Below are positions 1 to 5,524 of a stretch of DNA of 6,347 nt, piece by piece. The position numbers and the translations under genes were made by a program. The notes under the pieces were generated by a model. It had not been told where the DNA came from, did not search any database, and saw nothing but the letters and a program-made list of their open reading frames with translations. Position 1 is the first letter of the stretch. The number at the start of each line of letters is the position of its first letter. Origin of the DNA: Holdemanella sp. (lineage in GTDB: Bacteria > Bacillota_I > Bacilli_A > Erysipelotrichales > Erysipelotrichaceae); contig JABUSD010000038.1 in NCBI GenBank assembly GCA_021442845.1, positions 1-6,347 on the forward strand, given 5' to 3'.

Positions 1-1
1 T

Positions 2-67
2 CCAGTAATTGGCTTTCAAACCTTTCTTTGCGTTTGTTTTTAATTCATTCAATTCAAATGTCTTCAT
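2..67 (-). CDS. 5' fragment of a probable DUF975-type integral membrane protein
   Basis: Only the first 22 codons lie inside the window; the gene runs off the left edge. The start is ATG at 67-65, preceded on its strand by GAGG (80-77) at a spacing of 9 nt. The visible peptide begins MKTFELNELKTNAKKGLK and then reads ANYW. A short lysine-rich N-terminus with 'K..AK..LKxNYW' just before the expected first membrane helix is how many DUF975 family membrane proteins of Firmicutes begin. The assignment rests on that resemblance alone, since no domain body can be seen. It is transcribed in the same direction as the regulator at 175-990 but is separated from it by that gene's terminator, so it is probably a separate unit unrelated to the sugar operon. 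Confidence 0.5.
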   Translation of the reverse strand, partial: MKTFELNELKTNAKKGLKANYW

Positions 68-98
68 AATTCTTTTCCTCTTTTTTTTTGATGGTTTT

Positions 99-104
99 AG
101 TATA
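99..104 (-). promoter_or_regulatory. possible -10 box for the left-edge minus-strand gene
   Basis: The minus strand reads TATACT (5 of 6 to TATAAT) here. This would place the transcript start near 92, giving a leader of about 25 nt that contains the GAGG ribosome binding site. No convincing -35 hexamer lies 16-19 bp upstream, so this is a weak call. The rest of the gap 81-150 is AT-rich and shows nothing else. Confidence 0.25.
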
Positions 105-149
105 GAGGATGAATATTAATATAAAATAAGGTAAATCTTAACTTAATAT

Positions 150-173
150 AAAAAATCAGTTTTTCAACTGATT
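150..173 (-). terminator. intrinsic terminator of the divergent regulator
   Basis: Minus strand: a perfect 8-bp stem AATCAGTT / AACTGATT (173-166 with 161-154) with a GAAA tetraloop is followed by a T run (153-150). The regulator's TAA stop (174-172) overlaps the foot of the stem. On the plus strand the same stem is followed by ATTTTTTT (174-181), so it could also stop transcription in that direction. Confidence 0.8.
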
Positions 174-990
174 ATTTTTTTAGGTATTTCATTGCATATT
201 TGTGATAGATGATATCAAAGAAGAATGTCAATCCATACTTTGTATAGACACCACGTTGTCCATAGGATACATGTGTTCGTCTATATTGTTCCTTACCCAT
301 ATAGAATACTTCATCAAACACGCCTCTAAAGACATCAAAATGATTCAATGTAACCAATACTTTTGTAGCGTTAATTTCACGAATATCATCAAGACAGGCA
401 ATCGCATAGTTTCCCGTAATAGAGCAGACAATAACCAAATCCTCTTTTGTCAGGCTGGATATAGATTCAATGGATGTATTTGAACTTGTATAGACATAGA
501 TGATCTTTCCCGTAGCAATCATTTCTTCCTGAAACTGTTTAGCAGCACTTGAAGATGTATCCGCAGTAATAATATAAACATTCTTGTAATCATGAATCAT
601 ATCTACGAGTTTATTGATATATTCATTATTACTGACTTTTGATATGTCATTCATCATGCTTATTGTCATCGATTTTACATATTCTTCAAAATTATCTCTG
701 TTTACATAATCATAATAGGCATGGTAATGAAGATTTCCATCCTTTACATAATCGGATAATGTTGAAAACTGATCAAAACCAATCTGTTTTAGAAAACGAT
801 GGACAGAACTTCTTGAACAGTAGCAATCTTCCGCAACATCATAGATTGTAAGATTATTCAGATTGTTGATGTTTTCTAATAGATATAAGGCAATTACCTT
901 ATTTATGTCATTTGTATTATCGCCATCGTTAATAATCTGTAATAGCTGATTGTAGAAATCAAATCTTTTTAATGTGTAAACCTTTTCCAT
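172..990 (-). CDS. MurR/RpiR-family transcriptional regulator (HTH_6 + SIS domain)
   Basis: This is a 272-residue DNA-binding regulator of the MurR/RpiR type, whose members usually control sugar catabolism and sense a phosphosugar. An N-terminal HTH_6 domain spans about residues 1-80. Its helix-turn-helix is around 52-72, with AEDCYCSRSSVHRFLKQIGF matching the family pattern 'A......S..s..R..k.lGf..f'. A C-terminal SIS domain spans about 130-255, with strand-loop segments VYIITADTSSS (138-148) and VIVCSITGN (186-194). The SIS loops lack the usual glycines and Thr (see findings). A longer reading starts at TTG 1017, but ATG 990 fits better. From ATG 990 the N-terminus matches that of its paralogue at 5525 within two residues, and TATAAT lies at 1002-997. 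It has no Shine-Dalgarno sequence. It diverges from the hydrolase-PTS operon and is its most likely local regulator. Whether it represses or activates cannot be told. Confidence 0.88.
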   Translation of the reverse strand: MEKVYTLKRFDFYNQLLQIINDGDNTNDINKVIALYLLENINNLNNLTIYDVAEDCYCSRSSVHRFLKQIGFDQFSTLSDYVKDGNLHYHAYYDYVNRDNFEEYVKSMTISMMNDISKVSNNEYINKLVDMIHDYKNVYIITADTSSSAAKQFQEEMIATGKIIYVYTSSNTSIESISSLTKEDLVIVCSITGNYAIACLDDIREINATKVLVTLNHFDVFRGVFDEVFYMGKEQYRRTHVSYGQRGVYTKYGLTFFFDIIYHKYAMKYLKK

Positions 991-996
991 ACCGAT

Positions 997-1026
997 ATTA
1001 TAATCTCTTGGTATCAAAAATTGAAA
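997..1026 (-). promoter_or_regulatory. promoter of the divergent regulator (leaderless type)
   Basis: The minus strand shows a perfect -10 TATAAT (1002-997). A weak -35 TTTCAA (1026-1021) lies 18 bp upstream. Only six bases (ATCGGT) separate the -10 box from ATG 990, so a start 6-7 nt downstream would fall on or next to the A of the ATG. The -35 hexamer is the complement of the -35 of the opposing operon promoter. Confidence 0.55.
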
Positions 1027-1027
1027 C
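1011..1027. promoter_or_regulatory. inverted repeat, candidate operator between divergent promoters
   Basis: The 17-bp element GTATCAAAAATTGAAAC pairs GTaTCAA with TTGAaAC around AAA, with one mismatch. It covers the -35 hexamer used by both divergent promoters and lies just upstream of the regulator's -10 box, a position suited to a regulator controlling both directions. TGAAA/TTTCA-like half sites are common in RpiR-family operators. The element is AT-rich and could be a chance occurrence. Confidence 0.4.
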
Positions 1028-1048
1028 GCAAGCGATATTTATTTTAAT
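1021..1048 (+). promoter_or_regulatory. sigma-A promoter of the hydrolase-PTS operon
   Basis: The -35 is TTGAAA (1021-1026) and the -10 is TTTAAT (1043-1048, 5 of 6 to TATAAT), with a 16-bp spacer. This predicts a transcript start near 1055, about 40 nt before the first start codon and just upstream of the cre-like site. TATCAT at 1049-1054 is another -10-like word but has no suitable -35. Confidence 0.5.
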
Positions 1049-1059
1049 TATCATAAAAA

Positions 1060-1073
1060 TGTAAGCATTTACA
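1060..1073 (+). promoter_or_regulatory. cre-like CcpA binding site
   Basis: TGTAAGCATTTACA matches 13 of 14 positions of the catabolite-responsive element consensus TGWAANCGNTNWCA; the central CG is CA here. The flanks extend the dyad: ATGTAA and TTACAT pair perfectly around GCAT. It lies at about +5 to +18 relative to the predicted operon start, a position where CcpA usually represses. This implies carbon catabolite repression of the operon. Confidence 0.7.
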
Positions 1074-1094
1074 TATTTAGAAGGAGGAAAAGTT

Positions 1095-2561
1095 ATGAAA
1101 CACAAGACACATCCTATCTTTCCTGAAGGATTCCTTTGGGGAGCAAGTAGTGCTGCATGGCAGGTTGAAGGAGCAACTTTAGAAGGTGGAAGAACACAGG
1201 CGATTATTGACTTGAATTCTCAGACAAAGAAACCTTATACAGATAACTCAATTGCTTCTGACCACTATCATCACTATTTGGAAGATGTTGCACTGATGAA
1301 GGAATGTGGATTCAAAAGCTACCGTTTTTCATTAAGCTGGTCAAGAATCATTCCGGCTAGTGATCGAAAGGTAAACCCGGAAGGAATCGCGTTCTATAAC
1401 GGATTAATCAATGCATTAGTTGAAGCAGGTATTGAACCAATTGTAACTCTATATCACTATGATATGCCTTGCTGGGTAGATGAACAGTATGGTGGATGGA
1501 GAAATAGAGCAATTATTGAAGAATTTGAATACTACAGTAAAGTATGTTTTGAAAACTTTGGAGATCGTGTTAAATACTGGCTATCGATTAACGAACAGAA
1601 CATGCAGATTGTGTATGGAGACTGGTTAGGTGTATCTAAAGGATGCGACAACTGGTTTGAACAGAAATGGCAGGTCAACCACATTATGAATTTGTGCCAT
1701 GCCAAAGCAGTTATCGCATGTCATGAAATGGTTGAAGGTGGAAAGATTGGTCCTGTTCCAGGATATGTACCAATTTATCCAGCAAGTGCTAGACCAGAAG
1801 ACCAGATTGGAGCGATGAACGCAGAAGAATTGACACAGAAAATCTGGGACGATCTATATGTATATAGAGAATATTCAACATTTGTAAAGAATTACTGGAA
1901 AGAAAACAATATTGATCCACAGATTCAGGAAGGCGACATGGAAATTATCGCGCAGGCTAAAATTGATTTCATCGCAGTAAACTGCTACAGAAGTGATATG
2001 GGATCGGCACCAGATGATACATATACACAGGCAATTGGACTAAATAAATCAGGAATCAAAGGGGATTTCACATATCCTAACTTAGCCGGTGAATATGCGC
2101 TTGGAAGAAATCCATTTGTTGAAGTAACAGATTGGGATTGGCATATTGACCCTGTCAGCATGCGATATTCATTGCGTTATCTATGGGATCATTACCACTT
2201 GCCAATGGTTATTACAGAGGCTGGTTATGGTGCTCATGAAGATTTGGGTGAAGATGGAAAGATTCATGACAATTATCGAATCGACTATCTAAGAGAGTAT
2301 GCATACAATATCGGATTGGCTATTCAGGATGGTGTTGATGTATTTGGATTCAACTTCTGGAGTTTCACAGACTTGTTAAGCACTGGAAATGGTATGGCAA
2401 AACGATATGGAATTGTATTTGTAAATACAACAGATGAAGAGTTAAGAGATTTGAAGCGCTATAAGAAGGATTCATTCTACTGGTATTCCAATCTGATCAA
2501 ATCAAACGGACAGAACTGGGGAAAAGACATGGAAGAATGGCGCTTATTCGCTAAGAAATAA
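1095..2561 (+). CDS. GH1 6-phospho-beta-glucosidase (first copy, atypical active-site motif)
   Basis: This 488-residue cytoplasmic glycoside hydrolase of family 1 would hydrolyse the phosphorylated beta-glucoside delivered by the adjacent PTS permease, releasing glucose-6-phosphate. Its length is normal for the family. Visible landmarks are the N-terminal signature FLWGASSAAWQVEGA (13-27, Q23 sugar-binding, with W22 where Tyr/Phe/Asn/His is usual), H121 in TLYHYDMP, acid/base E167 in SINEQ, and nucleophile E375 in VITEAGYG. The cluster LLSTGNGMAKRYG supplies the likely phosphate ligands S429, K436 and Y438. No Trp follows S429, unlike the SWSNG of 6-phospho-beta-galactosidases, which argues for a gluco substrate. 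The nucleophile is followed by Ala376 instead of the near-invariant Asn (TENG). The start is set by AAGGAGG at 1081-1087, 7 nt before the ATG. It is the first gene of the operon, 22 nt before the permease. Family is certain, substrate inferred. Confidence 0.9.
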   Translation: MKHKTHPIFPEGFLWGASSAAWQVEGATLEGGRTQAIIDLNSQTKKPYTDNSIASDHYHHYLEDVALMKECGFKSYRFSLSWSRIIPASDRKVNPEGIAFYNGLINALVEAGIEPIVTLYHYDMPCWVDEQYGGWRNRAIIEEFEYYSKVCFENFGDRVKYWLSINEQNMQIVYGDWLGVSKGCDNWFEQKWQVNHIMNLCHAKAVIACHEMVEGGKIGPVPGYVPIYPASARPEDQIGAMNAEELTQKIWDDLYVYREYSTFVKNYWKENNIDPQIQEGDMEIIAQAKIDFIAVNCYRSDMGSAPDDTYTQAIGLNKSGIKGDFTYPNLAGEYALGRNPFVEVTDWDWHIDPVSMRYSLRYLWDHYHLPMVITEAGYGAHEDLGEDGKIHDNYRIDYLREYAYNIGLAIQDGVDVFGFNFWSFTDLLSTGNGMAKRYGIVFVNTTDEELRDLKRYKKDSFYWYSNLIKSNGQNWGKDMEEWRLFAKK

Positions 2562-2583
2562 TAAAAGAGGAGAGAGTATTATT

Positions 2584-3966
2584 ATGGCAAAAAAAGATTA
2601 TAAGGCAATGGCAAAAGCTATTGTAGAAGTAGCAGGTGGAGAAAAAAATATTGCGAATGTTTCTCATTGTATGACAAGATTACGTCTAAACCTTGTTGAT
2701 GCATCTAAGATTGATAGTACAAAGGTAAAGGAAATCCCAGGTGTATTAAATCTAGTTGTTCAAGGTGGAGAACACCAGTTTGTAATCGGACAGGATGTTC
2801 CAAGTTTATATGAGGAAGTTATCAAATATGATATCAAAGCAGGTGGAAGCGTTGAAGATGCAGAAGCATTAAAAGAAGATACACAGGAAAAACACGGAAT
2901 CCTTGATACTGTATTCTCATTCATCGGTGGTACATTCTCACCGGTTATCCCTGTATTAGTTGCAGGAGGTTTGACAGGAGCTGTATTAACTTTATTGACT
3001 ACATTTGCTGGAGTATCAAGTGATTCTGGTGTTTACATGGTATTCTATGCATTGAATCAGGCAACATTCTACTTCTTACCTGTATTTATTGGATTTAGCT
3101 GTGCAAACCGTTTAAAATCAAATGGATATTTAGGAGCATTCTTAGGGGCTGTCTTATTATTCTGGACAATCAATGGATATGATGGATTAACATTCCTAGG
3201 ACTTCCTATTCAGACAATTGGATATAACGCAAACATCTTCCCAATCATTTTAGGAACATTATTCATGTCTGTTATCTATAAATTCTTACAGAAGAATATG
3301 CCAGTTTATCTAAGAACAATCTTTGTACCATTAATCACAATGCTGATTACTGTACCAGTAACATTATTGTTCTTAGGACCTATTGGAAATACTTGTGGAA
3401 CTTGGTTAGCAAATGGTGTATTAGCTATCTATCGTGCATTCCCTGCAGGAGCAACCGCAATCATCGGTGCATTCACTTGCTGGATGGTATTCTTCGGAAT
3501 GAACAACGCAACCTATCCAATCGTATTCTTACTACTTGCAGAAGTTGGATCTGACCCATTAATCTGTGCAGGTATGGCTCCTGCAAACGTTGCGGTAGGT
3601 GGTGCTTGTCTAGCTGCTGCATTAGTCGCAAAGAAAGTGGAAGAAAGATCTGTTGCGGTTGGTGCTGGTGTTACTGCCTTATGTGGAATCACTGAACCAG
3701 GTGTATATGGTGTCTTATTCGTTAAGAAATATCCATTAATCGGAGCTATGATCGGTGGTGGAATCGGTGGATTCCTATGCGGTTTATTAGGAATGACACA
3801 ATATGTAATCTCTACTCCAGGATTCATTTCATTTGCTGCTTATATCCGTCCTGCTGAAATGGGTGGTGGATTCACAAACCTTTGGATTTCACTATTCGTA
3901 ATGGTTGTTGCGACTGTTATTGCCTTTGCTGTAACATTCGTATTAGGTAAAAAAGCAGAAAAATAA
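2584..3966 (+). CDS. PTS beta-glucoside-type EIIBC permease, no EIIA domain
   Basis: This 460-residue membrane permease of the PTS glucose/beta-glucoside superfamily imports a sugar and phosphorylates it. EIIB spans about residues 1-85, with the phosphorylated Cys29 in NVSHCMTRLRL and the conserved PGV..VVQGGEHQFVIGQ segment (52-70). A charged linker (85-105) leads into EIIC (about 106-456), which has roughly ten hydrophobic segments and the GITEP motif at 368-372 (GITEPGVYG). Family members such as BglP/BglF are around 620 residues because they carry a C-terminal EIIA; this protein stops after EIIC, so EIIA must come from elsewhere. The loop FFGMNNATYP (303-312) has Asn-Asn where relatives usually have His-Trp or another His. 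The ribosome binding site AGAGGAG (2566-2572) lies 11 nt before the ATG. It lies 22 nt after the first hydrolase, so it is surely cotranscribed. The substrate is probably a beta-glucoside but is not determined. Confidence 0.9.
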   Translation: MAKKDYKAMAKAIVEVAGGEKNIANVSHCMTRLRLNLVDASKIDSTKVKEIPGVLNLVVQGGEHQFVIGQDVPSLYEEVIKYDIKAGGSVEDAEALKEDTQEKHGILDTVFSFIGGTFSPVIPVLVAGGLTGAVLTLLTTFAGVSSDSGVYMVFYALNQATFYFLPVFIGFSCANRLKSNGYLGAFLGAVLLFWTINGYDGLTFLGLPIQTIGYNANIFPIILGTLFMSVIYKFLQKNMPVYLRTIFVPLITMLITVPVTLLFLGPIGNTCGTWLANGVLAIYRAFPAGATAIIGAFTCWMVFFGMNNATYPIVFLLLAEVGSDPLICAGMAPANVAVGGACLAAALVAKKVEERSVAVGAGVTALCGITEPGVYGVLFVKKYPLIGAMIGGGIGGFLCGLLGMTQYVISTPGFISFAAYIRPAEMGGGFTNLWISLFVMVVATVIAFAVTFVLGKKAEK

Positions 3967-3975
3967 GTAGTAATC

Positions 3976-3997
3976 AGGAGGCATCTGCCTCCTTTTT
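3976..3997 (+). terminator. intercistronic intrinsic terminator after the permease gene
   Basis: A perfect 7-bp GC-rich stem AGGAGGC / GCCTCCT (3976-3982 with 3987-3993), with loop ATCT, is followed by a T run (3993-3997). It begins 9 nt after the permease stop and ends 31 nt before the second hydrolase. No clear promoter lies between it and that gene, so it probably acts as a leaky terminator or 3'-end stabiliser that lowers downstream expression. Confidence 0.75.
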
Positions 3998-4028
3998 GGT
4001 TTATGAGAATGAACAAGGAGGATAAATC

Positions 4029-5468
4029 ATGAGTTTTCCAGAAGGATTTTTATGGGGAGCATCTACAAGTGCATATCAGGTAGAAGGAGCTGCCTATGAA
4101 GATGGAAAAAAGGCAAGCCAGCAGGATATCATCAATAAGGATAGTTATGAAAAATTTGGTTTTGCCACAGCTGAAGTCGCAAGTGACATGTATCATCATT
4201 ATAAAGAAGATGTCGCCTTGATGAAAGAAATGGGATTTAAGGCATATCGATTCTCTATCGCATGGTCAAGAGTCCTTCCTGATGGTGTAGGAGAAGTCAA
4301 TGAAAAAGGAATGCAGTTCTATAAAGATTTGATTGATGAACTTGTAAAAAACGACATTGAACCAATCATTACTTTATATCATTATGATTTACCATGGGCT
4401 TTATGTGAAAAGTATAACGGGTGGCTAGATCGTCAGGTTGTTGATGATTTTATGGTATTCACAAAATTAATTGTGGATGAGTTCAAGGATAAGATTAAAT
4501 ACTGGACAGTAATCAATGAACAGTCGATTATCGTACAATACTGGACACAGAAATGTTACATTCCTGAAGAAGTATTATCAGATAATCAAAAACGCTATCA
4601 GATTAATCATCATATGAATTTAGCCAATGCATTGGCAACCATCTATATCCATGAAAATGTACCGGGGGCTATGGTAGGAGCAGCTTTAGGTTATTCTCCG
4701 ATTTATCCATTGACATCTAACTCATTGGATGTCATGGCAATGCAGAATGCCCAGGCATTAAGAAATGACTATTATACAGATGTCTATTTTAAAGGGTACT
4801 ACAATAAAGCAGCCCATATCTATTTAGAACAACATGGATTAGCTCCTATTATGGAAGAAGGGGATCTGGAATTAATAGCCGATCCACGTGCTATCCATGA
4901 TTTCCTGGCGTTAAATAATTATGCATCTGAATGTGCGAAATGGTGTGGTGAAGATGAAAAAGAAATCGCATGGTCTGGTGTGAATCGAAGTGGCAAAAAA
5001 GGAGATATCTCTGGATTTGAAACACATCCTGGATTTTATGAAATGTGTAAAAACCCTAAACTGGATACAACAGACTGGGATTGGGCAATCGATCCCCAAG
5101 GCATGGAATACATGTTAAGAGATTTGTATAACCGTTATAATAAGCCACTTATGATTACTGAAAATGGATTGGGTGCTTATGATATATTGACAGAAGATAG
5201 AAAAGTACATGATGAATATCGTATTGATTTCCTTAAGAAGAATATCCAGGCAGTTGAAAGAGCCATCGATAAAGGGGTAGAAGTATTGGCATATTGTCCA
5301 TGGAGCTATTGTGATTTACTATCCACAAGCAATGGTGTGAAAAAACGCTATGGGTTTGTCTATATTGATAGAACAGATGATGATCCAAAACAGTGTGAAC
5401 GCATCCGTAAGGATTCCTTCTACTGGTATCAGAAATGTATCCAATCCAATGGAAAAGAATTAGATTAA
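4029..5468 (+). CDS. GH1 6-phospho-beta-glucosidase (second copy, canonical motifs)
   Basis: This 479-residue cytoplasmic GH1 enzyme is a divergent paralogue of the one at 1095-2561. Motifs are canonical: FLWGASTSAYQVEGA (7-21, Q17), H118 in TLYHYDLP, acid/base E164 in VINEQ, and nucleophile E378 in MITENGLGAYD. The likely phosphate-binding S432, K439 and Y441 lie in LLSTSNGVKKRYG. As in the first copy, no Trp follows the Ser, which favours 6-phospho-glucosides over 6-phospho-galactosides. The two enzymes share fold landmarks and the unusual acid/base context NEQ but differ widely in loops, for example at 29-50 and 300-345, suggesting different aglycone preferences. AAGGAGG at 4015-4021, 7 nt before the ATG, fixes the start. 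It lies downstream of an intrinsic terminator, 62 nt after the permease, so it is likely transcribed by read-through at a lower level. The 56-nt gap to the next gene has no terminator. Confidence 0.9.
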   Translation: MSFPEGFLWGASTSAYQVEGAAYEDGKKASQQDIINKDSYEKFGFATAEVASDMYHHYKEDVALMKEMGFKAYRFSIAWSRVLPDGVGEVNEKGMQFYKDLIDELVKNDIEPIITLYHYDLPWALCEKYNGWLDRQVVDDFMVFTKLIVDEFKDKIKYWTVINEQSIIVQYWTQKCYIPEEVLSDNQKRYQINHHMNLANALATIYIHENVPGAMVGAALGYSPIYPLTSNSLDVMAMQNAQALRNDYYTDVYFKGYYNKAAHIYLEQHGLAPIMEEGDLELIADPRAIHDFLALNNYASECAKWCGEDEKEIAWSGVNRSGKKGDISGFETHPGFYEMCKNPKLDTTDWDWAIDPQGMEYMLRDLYNRYNKPLMITENGLGAYDILTEDRKVHDEYRIDFLKKNIQAVERAIDKGVEVLAYCPWSYCDLLSTSNGVKKRYGFVYIDRTDDDPKQCERIRKDSFYWYQKCIQSNGKELD

Positions 5469-5490
5469 GAATTTTGATTGACAAAATAAA

Positions 5491-5517
5491 TTGAAAAATT
5501 GTGGTTTATAGTATAAT
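5491..5517 (+). promoter_or_regulatory. promoter of the second regulator (leaderless type)
   Basis: A perfect -10 TATAAT lies at 5512-5517. The best -35 is TTGAAA (5491-5496) with a short 15-bp spacer. A perfect TTGACA at 5478-5483 is 28 bp away and cannot pair with it. Seven bases separate the -10 box from ATG 5525, so the transcript should begin at or within a base of the start codon. The word AAATTGAAA (5488-5496) also occurs in the operon promoter (1018-1026), which may hint at a shared operator half-site. Confidence 0.55.
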
Positions 5518-5524
5518 GAATTTT

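Noticed and set aside
202..851. Plus-strand open frames opposite the divergent regulator (202-483 and 639-851)
   Set aside because: They are antisense to a clear HTH-SIS gene, have no ribosome binding sites and give low-complexity, non-domain-like proteins.
1028..1034. Short GC-rich dyad near CGCAAGCG in the operon promoter spacer
   Set aside because: The arms are only 3 bp, which is not distinguishable from chance.
3513..3827. Minus-strand open frame opposite the EIIC domain
   Set aside because: It is the proline/threonine-rich mirror of a glycine/alanine-rich membrane region, a typical shadow frame with no start signal.
4003..4032. Nine-codon mini-ORF (ATG AGA ATG ... TCA TGA) whose stop overlaps the start of the second hydrolase as ATGA
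   Set aside because: It has no ribosome binding site of its own (the upstream AGGAGG is in the terminator stem and too far away) and it contains the hydrolase's Shine-Dalgarno sequence, so the open frame is most likely incidental.
5478..5483. Perfect -35 word TTGACA upstream of the second regulator
   Set aside because: It is 28 bp from the TATAAT box and has no acceptable -10 at 16-18 bp (GTGGTT lies there), so it is unlikely to be the -35 in use.
4911..5484. Minus-strand open frames opposite the second hydrolase (4911-5099 and 5233-5484)
   Set aside because: They are antisense to conserved GH1 motifs, have no ribosome binding site and no recognisable domain.
5481..5502. ACAA...TTGT dyad upstream of the second regulator as an operator
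   Set aside because: The arms are only 4 bp in very AT-rich DNA and do not match the repeat at 1011-1027 beyond the word AAATTGAAA.
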